Positions 1 to 8,713 of a stretch of 64,000 bases of DNA are shown here, piece after piece; the stretch's first letter is position 1; every line of letters starts with the position of its first letter. The translations under genes were made by a program, and so were the position numbers. The notes under the pieces were generated by a model that saw nothing but the letters and a program-made list of their open reading frames with translations, made no database searches and was not told the origin of the DNA. This stretch comes from Roseovarius sp. S88 (GTDB taxonomy: Bacteria; Pseudomonadota; Alphaproteobacteria; Rhodobacterales; Rhodobacteraceae): contig NZ_CP146069.1 in the NCBI RefSeq assembly GCF_037023735.1, forward strand, positions 2,707,501 to 2,771,500, given 5' to 3'.

Positions 1-1679
1 TGCTGGAGCGCAGCTACAAGACCGAGGCGACGCATCAGGGCTATATCGAGCCGCACGCCTGCCTTGCGCAGATGGGTCCCGATGGGCAGGCCGATCTGTG
101 GTGTTGCACCCAAGGGCATTACATGGTGCGCAACACCTGTGCCGCCATTCTGGGCCTCGACCAAGGCCAGCTGCGCGTCACCGCGTCTGAGATTGGCGGC
201 GGTTTTGGCGGCAAGACAACAGTGTTCCTGGAACCTGTCGCCCTGATGCTGGCCAAGAAATCCTCGCGCCCTGTGAAAATGGTCATGACCCGGTCCGAGG
301 TGCTTCGGGCCACAGGGCCGACCGCCTCAAGTTCGGTTGATGTCCGCATCGGCATGACCAAGGACGGTCTGATCACCGCCGCGAGCGCCGAGCTGCGCTA
401 TCAGGGTGGGGCCTATGCCGGGTCGCCTGTGGAATTCGGCTCAATGTCAGCCTTCGCACCTTATGACCTTGAAAACGTGCAGACAATCGGCTGGGACATC
501 GTCACCAACCGGCCTAAGCAAGCCGCCTATCGTGCCCCCGGCGCGCCCATGGCGGCCTTCGCGGTGGAATCTGCCATTGACGAACTGGCCAAGGGTTTTG
601 GTCTTGATCCGTTGGAAGTGCGTCTGAAAAACGCTGCGCGTGAAGGCACGGTGGCTTCTTATGGCCCCACCTATCCGGCGATTGGTCTGGAAGCGACTTT
701 GCGCACGGCCAAAGACCACCCGCACTGGACTGCGCCTTTGGGTGAAAACCAAGGTCGCGGCGTCGCCTGTGGCTTCTGGTTCAACTTTGGCGGGGACACC
801 TGTGTGTCGCTCAACATCACGCCCGATGGCACCGTGACGGTCAGCGAAGGCAACCCTGACATCGGCGGATCGCGTGCGTCGATGTCGATGATGGCCGCAG
901 AAGAGCTGGGCATTCCTTATGAGAAGGTCCGCACGATTGTGGCCGACACCGGTAGCCTTGGTCAGAACGAAGTCACAGACGGCTCTCGCGTGACCTTTGC
1001 CGTGGGCCTGGCCACGATTGAAGCTGCACGTGCCGCCAAGCGCGAGATGTGCAAGCGCGCCGCGATGGCCTGGGGCATCGAGCCCGAGGCGGTGGAATGG
1101 AAAGACGGTGCCGCGCACCCGGCAGGCCCCAATGCGGGCACACATCCGCCCATGAGCCTCGCAGAAATTGCAGCCATTGCCTCCAACACAGGCGGGCCGA
1201 TTGCGGGCCACCATGAGGCCAACCCCGAAGGCGCTGGCGTCAGCTTTGCCACCCATATGGTGGATACCGAAGTGGACCCCGAAACAGGTGCAGTGAAGAT
1301 CCTGCGCTATACGGTCTTCCAGGATGCAGGCAAGGCTGTGCATCCCGACTACGTGGAAGGCCAGTTTCAGGGCGGTGCCGTGCAAGGCATCGGCTGGGCG
1401 CTGAACGAGGAATATATCTACGGCGAGGATGGCATCCTGCAGAATGCAGGTTTTCTTGATTACCGCATCCCCGTCGCCTCAGACCTGCCGATGATCGACA
1501 CCGTGATTTTGGAAATCCCCAATCCGGGCCACCCTTACGGCGTGCGCGGTGTGGGCGAGACATCCATCGTGCCCCCCTTGGCCGCCATCGCCAACTCGGT
1601 GAGTGCGGCGTCTGGTGTACGGATGCAGGATTTGCCAATGTCACCCCCCAAGGTATTGAAAGCCATACAGGATCAGTGA
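1..1679 (+). CDS. Xanthine dehydrogenase family, molybdopterin-binding subunit (5' end outside window)
   Basis: Large catalytic subunit of a molybdenum hydroxylase (xanthine dehydrogenase/CO dehydrogenase/aldehyde oxidoreductase superfamily), which hydroxylates a carbonyl or heterocyclic carbon using water. The frame is open from base 3, so about 558 residues are present and roughly 200 N-terminal residues lie upstream; family members are usually 740-780 aa. Visible signatures are a GGGFGGKT loop near base 195, an AYRAPGAP motif near base 525, and a C-terminal GVRGVGET segment near base 1545 that carries the catalytic-type Glu. The FAD and 2Fe-2S subunits are not in the window. A MoaD/ThiS-like gene follows 45 bases later on the same strand. 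The family is certain; the substrate cannot be read from the sequence. Confidence 0.9.
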   Translation, partial: LERSYKTEATHQGYIEPHACLAQMGPDGQADLWCCTQGHYMVRNTCAAILGLDQGQLRVTASEIGGGFGGKTTVFLEPVALMLAKKSSRPVKMVMTRSEVLRATGPTASSSVDVRIGMTKDGLITAASAELRYQGGAYAGSPVEFGSMSAFAPYDLENVQTIGWDIVTNRPKQAAYRAPGAPMAAFAVESAIDELAKGFGLDPLEVRLKNAAREGTVASYGPTYPAIGLEATLRTAKDHPHWTAPLGENQGRGVACGFWFNFGGDTCVSLNITPDGTVTVSEGNPDIGGSRASMSMMAAEELGIPYEKVRTIVADTGSLGQNEVTDGSRVTFAVGLATIEAARAAKREMCKRAAMAWGIEPEAVEWKDGAAHPAGPNAGTHPPMSLAEIAAIASNTGGPIAGHHEANPEGAGVSFATHMVDTEVDPETGAVKILRYTVFQDAGKAVHPDYVEGQFQGGAVQGIGWALNEEYIYGEDGILQNAGFLDYRIPVASDLPMIDTVILEIPNPGHPYGVRGVGETSIVPPLAAIANSVSAASGVRMQDLPMSPPKVLKAIQDQ

Positions 1680-1685
1680 TGTGAC

Positions 1686-1706
1686 GTCCCGGGCCAGCCC
1701 CGGGAC
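1686..1706. other. Perfect 8-bp inverted repeat (hairpin) between two genes
   Basis: GTCCCGGG (1686-1693) and CCCGGGAC (1699-1706) are exact reverse complements around the 5-base loop ccagc. The repeat lies 6 bases after the hydroxylase stop and 18 bases before the MoaD-like start. No T-run follows on either strand, so it looks more like an mRNA-stabilising or processing stem than a classical terminator. The structure is seen directly; the role is inferred. Confidence 0.5.
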
Positions 1707-1724
1707 CTCCACCCGAGGCGCGCC

Positions 1725-1970
1725 ATGGTCAAAGTGAAAATCTGGGGCTCTCTGGCCGCCTTTGCCGAGGATCAGCGCGAGGTAGAGGTTGAGGCCAGCA
1801 CCTTGCGCGAGTTGCTGGAGCGGCTGGGGCATAGTTACCCCGGCCTCAAACCGCAACTGGAGCGCGGCGTGTCCGTCTCAATTGACGGGCGGATTTACAA
1901 TGACAGCTGGTTCCAGCCGATCAAGCCCGATAGCGAAGTGGTGCTTCTGGCGCGGTTAAAGGGGGGATAG
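1725..1970 (+). CDS. MoaD/ThiS family small protein
   Basis: An 81-residue beta-grasp (ubiquitin-like) sulfur-carrier protein. It ends in Gly-Gly (RLKGG), the C-terminus that MoaE- or ThiF-type partners adenylate and thiocarboxylate. The VKVKIWGSLAAF start and the LRELLERLG helix fit MoaD-like members. It follows a molybdenum hydroxylase subunit, so it may supply sulfur for a molybdopterin cofactor or act in a pathway-specific sulfur transfer. No MoaE, ThiG or E1-like enzyme is in the window, so the partner is unknown. The ATG at 1725 has only a weak GAGG about 5 bases upstream. Confidence 0.75.
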   Translation: MVKVKIWGSLAAFAEDQREVEVEASTLRELLERLGHSYPGLKPQLERGVSVSIDGRIYNDSWFQPIKPDSEVVLLARLKGG

Positions 1971-2054
1971 GCCGGACGTCGCACCGACCGATCCAAGTAA
2001 ATCCACGCCCACAAATTCAAGATGTGATATCTCTTCGACCCTCTTCACCATTCG

Positions 2055-2072
2055 TTAGCTTCATGCAGCTAA
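2055..2072. promoter_or_regulatory. Small palindrome upstream of the PAS gene
   Basis: TTAGCT (2055-2060) and AGCTAA (2067-2072) form a 6-bp inverted repeat with a 6-base spacer, 24 bases before the PAS-protein start. The position suits an operator or leader element, but no regulator is recognised. Confidence 0.25.
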
Positions 2073-2096
2073 GAGACGAAAAAACGTCGCCTGGTC

Positions 2097-3371
2097 GTGC
2101 CTGTTCCCACGATCACGTTCCCGTCCGACGAAGACCGAAGAGAAATTTACGTGAACCAGAAAACGTCAGTCACCCTCGACCAGGAAAGACCATTCGAATT
2201 TGACGAGCTGTTCTTTTCACGCACGGACGAGCGCGGAGTCATTCAGGCCGGAAACAGCGTTTTCCAATCCATAAGCGCGTATTCCTGGGATGAAATACTT
2301 CATGCGCCACATCGTCTTATCCGCCATCCGGACATGCCGCGTGGCGTTTTCTGGCTGATGTGGGACACCATTCAAAAGGGCAACCCCATTGGCGCCTATG
2401 TTAAAAATCTTGCAAAAGATGGATGCTACTACTGGGTGTTTGCGGTTGTGACACCCATCGAAGGTGGATTTTTGTCCGTCAGGCTCAAACCAAGCAGTAC
2501 GGTGTTCGAAGCCGTCAAAAAGCAATACGCAGATTTGCGGGATGCCGAAGTGACGCAGAACGTGTCGCCCAAAGAAAGTGCGGCTCGACTAACAGATCAT
2601 CTCGCAGCTTTGGGATACGACAGCTACAGCGCTTTCATGGCACAGGCGCTCAGCCTGGAAGTCAGCGCGCGGGATGAACATCTGGGCCGTACGAAGGATG
2701 CGAGTCAAACTTGTTTTGAAAGACTCGCCAAATCAGCGGAAGACTTGCTTTACTGCACGAGCAACATTGCCGATGTGTTTTCAAAGAACAAACATATCCC
2801 GCTGAACCTGAAAATTCATGCTGCACAGCTTGGCGATATTGGCACACCGATTGGGACAATTTCGGACAATTACACCATGATTTCCAACGAGATTCAGCAG
2901 CAAATGTCTGAATTTGTTAGGAATTGCCACAACGTGTCACAGGCGGTTGGCAAGGGTTGGTTTTTGACCAGCACGGCCATGGTTCAGCGCCAGGTCATCG
3001 ACTTTTTCCAATACGAAGAGACCTGTGAGGCCGTCAATCAAGACGTAGAGATGCAGCATCTGCGCGCACAACAGCAAAGCTATTCCGAGCAGGCGCTCAA
3101 AGGGTTGCGTGCAATATCGTCTCAAATCGAGCTGTTTTCGCAATCCTGCGCGGAAATGCGACGACTATCGACCAGTCTCAAGGTCATCCGGGTCATCGGT
3201 AAGATCGAAAGCGCATCGATCGACAATTCACTAAACAACCTCGATCACCTGATCGATGATCTGGGACAGTTTCAATCGGTTCTGGGCGAAGGGTTGGATG
3301 CCGTAGATGTTGCCAACAAGCATATGCGTAGCGACGTCGACATCTTGATTGGGCGTCGGGCAGCCGCCTGA
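2097..3371 (+). CDS. PAS domain-containing, chemoreceptor-like cytosolic protein
   Basis: A 424-residue protein with one N-terminal PAS domain (about residues 40-135; motifs RTDERGVIQAGN, RHPDMPRG and AKDGCYYWVFA) of the Aer/PAS-3 kind that often binds flavin or small ligands. The rest (about 150-420) is helical and resembles the long coiled coil of PAS-type chemotaxis proteins. It lacks the conserved signalling hairpin of methyl-accepting receptors, and there is no membrane segment, HAMP or kinase domain. The frame begins with GTG at 2097; a second in-frame GTG at 2151 with AAGAG upstream could be the true start, and the PAS domain is intact either way. The gene is AT-richer than its neighbours. 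Signalling role inferred. Confidence 0.65.
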   Translation: MPVPTITFPSDEDRREIYVNQKTSVTLDQERPFEFDELFFSRTDERGVIQAGNSVFQSISAYSWDEILHAPHRLIRHPDMPRGVFWLMWDTIQKGNPIGAYVKNLAKDGCYYWVFAVVTPIEGGFLSVRLKPSSTVFEAVKKQYADLRDAEVTQNVSPKESAARLTDHLAALGYDSYSAFMAQALSLEVSARDEHLGRTKDASQTCFERLAKSAEDLLYCTSNIADVFSKNKHIPLNLKIHAAQLGDIGTPIGTISDNYTMISNEIQQQMSEFVRNCHNVSQAVGKGWFLTSTAMVQRQVIDFFQYEETCEAVNQDVEMQHLRAQQQSYSEQALKGLRAISSQIELFSQSCAEMRRLSTSLKVIRVIGKIESASIDNSLNNLDHLIDDLGQFQSVLGEGLDAVDVANKHMRSDVDILIGRRAAA

Positions 3372-3503
3372 GACGCGCATTTTTTATGTTGGACCGGATT
3401 CCCTGGGCGGTGCACGACGAAAACGGCTGCGACATGACCTTTGCAAAGGCGCATGTTTGCACAGACGCTGGATGCGGACCAAAGGCATCGTTCATCTAAA
3501 GTG

Positions 3504-4292
3504 TCACACCGCCCCCTCCAAAAACTTCAGGACAGCTTTAGAAAACACTTCCGGGCGCTCCACCAATCCCAGATGCCGCAGCTCTGCGACAATCTCGACC
3601 TGGGCCTCTGGCATCTCATGCGCGATGGCCCAGCTCATGGCGGGGGTTGAGCCGCTGTCATGTTCGCAGGTCATAACCAATGCAGGTGCATCTATAGGCG
3701 GATCGGGCCGAATGAGTTCCGTCACACCGGCCGCCAGAACATAGCGGTGGGCGGCATAGTTGGCCGGGTCATTGGCTACGACGATCTGGCGCACTCGCGC
3801 CACGACATCCAGATTTTCGGCGTGAAAACCCTCGCTGAACCAACGTTTGAGTGCGGCATCTACGGTGGCCTCCGGCCCGCCCACTGCACTGTCGCGTGCG
3901 GCCTTTTCGTACATCGCCTGCGCCTCCGGTTCGCGTTCATGCGGAGAATTCAGGATCGCCAGCGCCGACACGCGCTCGGGATGATCGAGCGCCACGCGCC
4001 GGTTGATCATGCCGCCGAGCGAAAAGCCCACCAAAGCCGCCTGCCCAATTTGCAAATGATCCATCAGATCAACGAGTTGCTCGGAAAGCGCGGTCAGAGT
4101 GACCTCACCTTCGGGCACCGCACTCTCACCATGCCCCAAAAGATCATAGCTCAGCACGCGATACCGTTGGCTCAGCGCGGGCAACATCCCGTCCCAAGTG
4201 ATCTGACGGTTCAGACCCAGCCCGTGGATCAGCGCCACAACGGGCGCATCTTCGGGACCTGTCAGGTCATAAGCGGTGCCGTTCCACATCAT
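3504..4292 (-). CDS. Alpha/beta fold hydrolase
   Basis: A 262-residue single-domain hydrolase of the 3-oxoadipate enol-lactonase/RutD-like type. The oxyanion-hole HGLGLN lies at residues 23-28, the nucleophile elbow GFSLGG puts Ser at 91, and the acid and base are probably Asp212 (EHDSG) and His240 (LRHLG), so the triad is complete. It is the last gene of a five-gene operon; its ATG overlaps the DUF1185 stop by 4 bases, which implies translational coupling. In such clusters a hydrolase of this kind often opens a lactone, enol-lactone or carbamate made by the upstream oxygenase. Substrate unknown. Confidence 0.85.
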   Translation of the reverse strand: MMWNGTAYDLTGPEDAPVVALIHGLGLNRQITWDGMLPALSQRYRVLSYDLLGHGESAVPEGEVTLTALSEQLVDLMDHLQIGQAALVGFSLGGMINRRVALDHPERVSALAILNSPHEREPEAQAMYEKAARDSAVGGPEATVDAALKRWFSEGFHAENLDVVARVRQIVVANDPANYAAHRYVLAAGVTELIRPDPPIDAPALVMTCEHDSGSTPAMSWAIAHEMPEAQVEIVAELRHLGLVERPEVFSKAVLKFLEGAV

Positions 4293-4897
4293 ACCCCCGC
4301 CGGGTTATCGAGATCATGACCCATCTCTTCGAGATCCTTATACCGATCCCCAAGCCGGTGATTGGGATGTCCGCCCACGGACGCGCCCAGCGCCACGATG
4401 ATCTCATCCTCGGCCGGCGCATCGGGCACCGACACATGAATGGTCTGATAATGAGAGCGCCGCCCGCCATCATCCTTGTCCATCAGCGGGATGATCAGCG
4501 ATGCCCCGGCGGCCCCGCGCGTATTGGCAAAGGACATGTAGGATTTGGCCTTTAGCGCCTCGCGATACTGGTTGCCGAACCAGAGCGTGTGGGTCATCCC
4601 CTGCCCATGTTCCTGTTCGCCGCCCATGCCGACGAGCGAGGCCTTGCCATAGCCTTCGACCTTGCCGTCCGAGGCTTGCATGATCATGTCAGTCAGAAGC
4701 TTGCCCAAAACCGGACCGTGACTGCGGATCTCGGGGCTCATATCCTCCACATGGCCGCGTCCGAACCACGGGTTCTTTACAATCACCAACGCGGCATAAA
4801 GCTTGGTCGGTTCCGCCACATCTTTCCAGCCTTCCCGGTAGGTGGTCTGTTCCACCATCAGCGTGCGTCTGATTTCGACTTCGTTCTTATCCGGCAT
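4289..4897 (-). CDS. DUF1185 ('amino acid synthesis family') protein
   Basis: A 202-residue protein starting at MPDKNEVEIR. The frame extends 7 codons further upstream, but the Met at 4897 gives an 11-base overlap with the preceding luciferase-like gene, in keeping with the tight packing here. The sequence (GYGKASLVGMGGEQEHG, RGAAGASLIIPLMDKDDGG, GGHPNHRLGD) matches the DUF1185 family, whose members are annotated as amino acid synthesis proteins without biochemical proof. No signal peptide or membrane segment. It sits between a flavin monooxygenase and a hydrolase, so a catalytic or substrate-handling step in the same degradation pathway is more likely than biosynthesis. Confidence 0.75.
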   Translation of the reverse strand: MPDKNEVEIRRTLMVEQTTYREGWKDVAEPTKLYAALVIVKNPWFGRGHVEDMSPEIRSHGPVLGKLLTDMIMQASDGKVEGYGKASLVGMGGEQEHGQGMTHTLWFGNQYREALKAKSYMSFANTRGAAGASLIIPLMDKDDGGRRSHYQTIHVSVPDAPAEDEIIVALGASVGGHPNHRLGDRYKDLEEMGHDLDNPAGV

Positions 4898-5945
4898 GGG
4901 CCAGCTCCTGTTGCGCAAATTCTGGCATCACCTTATCGATGAAAAGCTGCAGGCTGCGTTTTTGCAGGTCCATGTCGGCCCCCATCGAAGCGTAGTAGAC
5001 AAAGGCATCCGCGCCAAAGGCCTGATGCGCCTTGAGTTTTTCCACCACCTGAGCGGGGCTGCCGAACATCAGGTTCTCTTCCAGCATATCCGGGTCCACC
5101 CGAGCGTTGCCGTCAAGCTCTTCCAGAGGCACTTGTTCCGGGAAACCGTTCAGTACCTCGCCACGTTTCATCATCAGGTTGCCGAACTGACCCAAGACAT
5201 GCCGGATTGCGCCCATGGCACCTGCCCGATCCTGTTCACTTTCATAAACAGCAGTGTGGCGCATGATGGCCCAAGTCCCCTTGAACGGCTTACCAGCCGT
5301 CTCGACCGCATCCTTGAGCCGCTTGGCATAGGTTTCCACTTCACTCATCGGCATGGTGAGCGGCCAGCTGAGAATGTTGCACTCATGTTCGACGGCGTAG
5401 TCGAACGTAATCGGCGCACGCGCGGCCACCCAAACAGGGACCTCCGACTGCACCGGTTTGGGACAGGATGTGGCGCTTGGGAATTGCCAGAACTCGCCGT
5501 CATGGGCATAGTCGCCCTCCCACAGCTTTTGCACCACGGGCAGCATTTCCTGCATATACCGCCAGCTGTCTTTCTGATCGAGGCCAGGCTTCATCCGGTC
5601 GAATTCTCTTTGATAAGCCCCTGATCCGATGCCAAATTCCAGACGCCCGTCGCTGAGCAGGTCAAGCATCGCGGCTTCCCCGGCAAGGTTGATGGGATGC
5701 CAGTAGGCCGCGTTCACAACTCCGACGCCCAGACGGATGTTTTTGGCATGCTCGCCCCACCAGCCCAGGATCTGAAACGGGTTCGGCGCAATTGTCATCT
5801 CCAGCGCGTGATGCTCGGCGGCCCAGGCAATCTCAAACCCGGCAGCGTCAGCCATTTTGACCATCTCCAGCGTATGATCGCGCACCGCCTTCATGTCTGT
5901 TTCGGGCGTCATGCGTTCCAGATTGATCGCAAGATGAAATTTCAT
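4887..5945 (-). CDS. LLM class flavin-dependent oxidoreductase (luciferase-like monooxygenase)
   Basis: A 352-residue TIM-barrel bacterial-luciferase-like enzyme that would use reduced FMN and O2 to oxygenate a small substrate. Typical features are the N-terminal MKFHLAINLER strand, AWAAEHHALE near residues 40-50, the LGVGVVNAAYWHPINLAGEAAMLDLLS region split around residues 72-100, and the GRLEFGIGSGA flavin loop. An AAGGGGA ribosome site precedes the ATG at 5945, 12 bases after the Rieske gene. No flavin reductase is encoded nearby, so a shared reductase must serve it. This class includes RutA (pyrimidine ring opening) and TgnB (trigonelline ring cleavage), which fits a ring-opening role by analogy. 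Confidence 0.88.
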   Translation of the reverse strand: MKFHLAINLERMTPETDMKAVRDHTLEMVKMADAAGFEIAWAAEHHALEMTIAPNPFQILGWWGEHAKNIRLGVGVVNAAYWHPINLAGEAAMLDLLSDGRLEFGIGSGAYQREFDRMKPGLDQKDSWRYMQEMLPVVQKLWEGDYAHDGEFWQFPSATSCPKPVQSEVPVWVAARAPITFDYAVEHECNILSWPLTMPMSEVETYAKRLKDAVETAGKPFKGTWAIMRHTAVYESEQDRAGAMGAIRHVLGQFGNLMMKRGEVLNGFPEQVPLEELDGNARVDPDMLEENLMFGSPAQVVEKLKAHQAFGADAFVYYASMGADMDLQKRSLQLFIDKVMPEFAQQELAHAG

Positions 5946-5957
5946 ATCCGTCCCCTT

Positions 5958-7097
5958 TCAGGTCAAAAGTTTTTCGGCATACCACCCGGCGAACCGCGCG
6001 ACATTGGCCTCTAGAAGTGGTTGGAACCGCCCTTGCGCTGCGTCGGGCGCAGCCAGGCCGCGTTGTTGGTTTTCCAGGGCCGGGATGTCCTCATCAATCG
6101 CGGCATCGAGCCGAGTGTGATAGGCGGCAAGAGCCTCATCCGCGCCCGGTCGATCCAGCGTTTCGCGTGGGAAACACGCAGTTTGAATAACGCGGCATTG
6201 GTTTGGCCCCAGCGGATAGGCCTCATAAACCCAAAGCGCATCACGCCCTGCCGCGAATGTCATGTTGGGAAAGACCCACGTATAGCGCACGCCCTCTGCG
6301 GCACGGCCCGACAGCCCCGGCATGGGTGGGAGCGCTTTGTCCTGTTCGTCCTGCAAAAGTCCGCCAGTGCCCTCAGTCGGGCCAAACTGCGTGGCAAAGG
6401 CCCCCTGCACCGCGTCGGGCGCATCGGGCGGCAGATAGACATCGTCAATCGAGTCTGCATGCACGAAGGGCAGGTGGTAATATTCGTTAAAGACCTCCAG
6501 AAAGGCCTTCCAGTTGCAGCCCACGACCATCTCCCGGCGGCGCGTGGTGACGAGGTTTTCCAGTGGCCAGGGCGCATGAATGGCCGGGAACTCAGCCAGA
6601 ACCGTATCGAGCGCGGGCGCGTCGGGATTGAGGCAGATAAAAGCAAAGCCAAGCGACTCTTCGGCGCGATAGGTTTTGAGACCATAATCGGCCTTGTCAA
6701 ACCCCTCTACCGCATCCATCTCAGGTGCCGCGACGAGCCGTCCGTCCAGCCCATAAAACCACGAATGAAACGGGCAGCGCAGACCGCGACAGGTGCCCTG
6801 CCCCTCGACAAGCCGCGCGCCGCGATGGCGACAGGTATTGGCAAAGGCGCGCAACCCTCCATCTGTGTCGCGCAACAGAATGATCGCCTGCCCGGCCAGA
6901 TCAAGTGCGACGTAGTCCCCCTGCGCCTTCACCAAATCGGCGCGGCCTACACCGATCCACCCCCCGCGGAAGAGCCGGTCGGCCTCTAGCGCCTCAATCT
7001 CCACGTCGTTGTAACACCGCGGCGGAATGGAGTAGGCCTGCTCTGCCGGGGCACGGCAGGCTTGCAAGGCGTGTTGGAGGGCGTCGTCGAGGGCCAT
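5958..7097 (-). CDS. Aromatic ring-hydroxylating-type Rieske oxygenase, alpha subunit
   Basis: A 379-residue Rieske non-heme iron oxygenase. The Rieske motif C-x-H-x16-C-x2-H is complete (CRHRGARL ... CPFHSW, residues about 87-110). The mononuclear iron motif NEYYHLPFVH (H-x4-H) lies near residue 205. There is no beta subunit, and no reductase or ferredoxin gene next door. The length and single-subunit layout resemble choline/carnitine/glycine-betaine-type monooxygenases as much as dioxygenases; O-demethylation, N-demethylation or ring hydroxylation are all possible. GAGGTGA at the end of the aldehyde dehydrogenase gene serves as ribosome site, 3 bases before this ATG. Confidence 0.88.
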   Translation of the reverse strand: MALDDALQHALQACRAPAEQAYSIPPRCYNDVEIEALEADRLFRGGWIGVGRADLVKAQGDYVALDLAGQAIILLRDTDGGLRAFANTCRHRGARLVEGQGTCRGLRCPFHSWFYGLDGRLVAAPEMDAVEGFDKADYGLKTYRAEESLGFAFICLNPDAPALDTVLAEFPAIHAPWPLENLVTTRRREMVVGCNWKAFLEVFNEYYHLPFVHADSIDDVYLPPDAPDAVQGAFATQFGPTEGTGGLLQDEQDKALPPMPGLSGRAAEGVRYTWVFPNMTFAAGRDALWVYEAYPLGPNQCRVIQTACFPRETLDRPGADEALAAYHTRLDAAIDEDIPALENQQRGLAAPDAAQGRFQPLLEANVARFAGWYAEKLLT

Positions 7098-7100
7098 CGC

Positions 7101-8576
7101 TCACCTCATCTGAAACGGGTTGGCCATAGGCGCGTCCGACAGGTTCACCCAGACTGTTTTGGGGCGGGTGTAGTCGTAGACCGCCTGAAACCCGCTCTCA
7201 CGGCCATAGCCGGAGCCTTTGACACCGCCGAACTCGGCAATGGGAGAGATCACGCGATAGGTATTCACCCAGACAATCCCGGCCCGGACATTGCGTGCCA
7301 TACGCACCGAGCGCGCGGAATCGCGGGTGAATATCCCCGCCGCGAGGCCGTGCTTGGTCTGGTTGGCCAAGGCCAGTGCCTCTGCTTCAGTTTTGAACCG
7401 CAACACACTGAGAACCGGGCCAAAAAGCTCTGTGTCCACGATGGTCAGATCGGGCGACGGGCAATCAAGAATCGTTGGTTGAAAGAACATGTCGCTTGCC
7501 GCATCCGCCCGCGCCCCGCCACATACCAGACGCGCGCCCTCCGACACAGCGCCTTTGACCTGCGCCTCGATATGCTCAAGCTGCCCATGGGTGCAGAGCG
7601 GGCCCATCTCGGTTTCTTCCGCCATGGGATCGCCAATGCGTATACCAGCGGCAATTTCTGACATCTTTTCAAGGAACTGATCTGCGACAGTCTCGTGCAC
7701 GATAAGGCGACTACCTGCCACGCAGGATTGCCCGGAGGCACCGAATATACCGGCCACGCTAGCGTTGACCGCGCTTTCGATGTCGGCGTCTTCGAAAACG
7801 ATAAACGGGGATTTCCCACCCAGTTCCAGGCTGACCTCAGCAAAGTTTTCCGCCGAGTTGTGGATCACATGCCGCGCGGCCATGGGACCACCGGTAAAAC
7901 TCACCCGCGCCACCAAAGGATGCGAGGTCAGCACCTTGCCGCACGGGTCGCCATGGCCGGTCAGGATGTTCACCACCCCATCGGGAATACCCGCTTCGGC
8001 AACGAGCTTGCCAAACTCAAGGATTACGGCAGGCGCATGTTCCGAGGTTTTGAGCACCACGGTATTACCAGCCGCCAGAGCCGGGCCGATTTTGACCGCC
8101 GTGAGGAAAAGCTGACTGTTCCAGGGGACAATGGCGGCAATCACGCCCAAGGGCTCACGTTCGGTAAAGGCGAACATGTCGGGCTTGTCGATGGGCAGGG
8201 TCTTTCCCTCAATCTTATCCGCCGCCCCGGCGTAAAAGTAAAAGAATTCAGCTATATATTTGGCCTGCCAGCGGGTTTCCTTGAACATCTTGCCGCTGTC
8301 GCGGGTCTCGATCTCTCCCAGTGCCTCTGAGCGATCCGCCAGCAAATCGCCCAGCTTGCGCAGGCACGTCCCACGCTGGGTGGCCGTCATGGACGCCCAT
8401 GGCCCCTCATAGCAGGCGGCATGCGCCACCTGCACAGCGCGATCCACGTCCTCTGCCGTGGCCTCGGGCACACGCGCCCAGACAGCGCCAGTGGCCGGGT
8501 TGAACGTCTCAAACGTGCCGCCATCGCTGGCCTGCGCCCACGCCCCACCGATCAACATGGAATAGCTCTCGACCAT
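7101..8576 (-). CDS. NAD(P)-dependent aldehyde dehydrogenase
   Basis: A 491-residue aldehyde dehydrogenase with catalytic Cys285 (GQSCVAGSR), general base Glu251 (LELGGKSP), the IVPWNSQLF cofactor motif near 149, and SFTGG near 226-230. It is the first gene of the five-gene operon, with a GGAGGA site 4 bases before the ATG. It would oxidise the aldehyde or semialdehyde produced when the pathway's oxygenases cleave their substrate. Sequence features resemble betaine-aldehyde and hydroxymuconic-semialdehyde dehydrogenases; specificity cannot be fixed. Confidence 0.92.
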   Translation of the reverse strand: MVESYSMLIGGAWAQASDGGTFETFNPATGAVWARVPEATAEDVDRAVQVAHAACYEGPWASMTATQRGTCLRKLGDLLADRSEALGEIETRDSGKMFKETRWQAKYIAEFFYFYAGAADKIEGKTLPIDKPDMFAFTEREPLGVIAAIVPWNSQLFLTAVKIGPALAAGNTVVLKTSEHAPAVILEFGKLVAEAGIPDGVVNILTGHGDPCGKVLTSHPLVARVSFTGGPMAARHVIHNSAENFAEVSLELGGKSPFIVFEDADIESAVNASVAGIFGASGQSCVAGSRLIVHETVADQFLEKMSEIAAGIRIGDPMAEETEMGPLCTHGQLEHIEAQVKGAVSEGARLVCGGARADAASDMFFQPTILDCPSPDLTIVDTELFGPVLSVLRFKTEAEALALANQTKHGLAAGIFTRDSARSVRMARNVRAGIVWVNTYRVISPIAEFGGVKGSGYGRESGFQAVYDYTRPKTVWVNLSDAPMANPFQMR

Positions 8577-8643
8577 CGTGTCCTCCTCCCAAAGGCTGTA
8601 ACGAGGGTCGATCCCCTCAACACGCCCAGTCTTGCACGGAAAT

Positions 8644-8665
8644 ACAATTCTTGAAATCGAATTGT
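8644..8665. promoter_or_regulatory. Candidate LysR operator between the divergent genes
   Basis: ACAATTC (8644-8650) and GAATTGT (8659-8665) form a perfect 7-bp inverted repeat with an 8-base spacer. It sits in the 137-base gap between the aldehyde dehydrogenase start (8576) and the divergent LysR gene (8714), and contains a T-N-A-type dyad as LysR operators do. It would let the regulator control both directions. The repeat is seen; the binding is inferred. Confidence 0.5.
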
Positions 8666-8713
8666 TTTGCAGATTAAGTTCGGATTATTCGAATTATTGA
8701 CCGAGCCACTTTT

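Noticed and set aside
6140..6180. GCGTTTCGCG sequence inside the Rieske gene as another copy of the soxB-upstream repeat
   Set aside because: Only the core 10 bases match, with no paired arm or AACCTGA block; it is explained by coding sequence.
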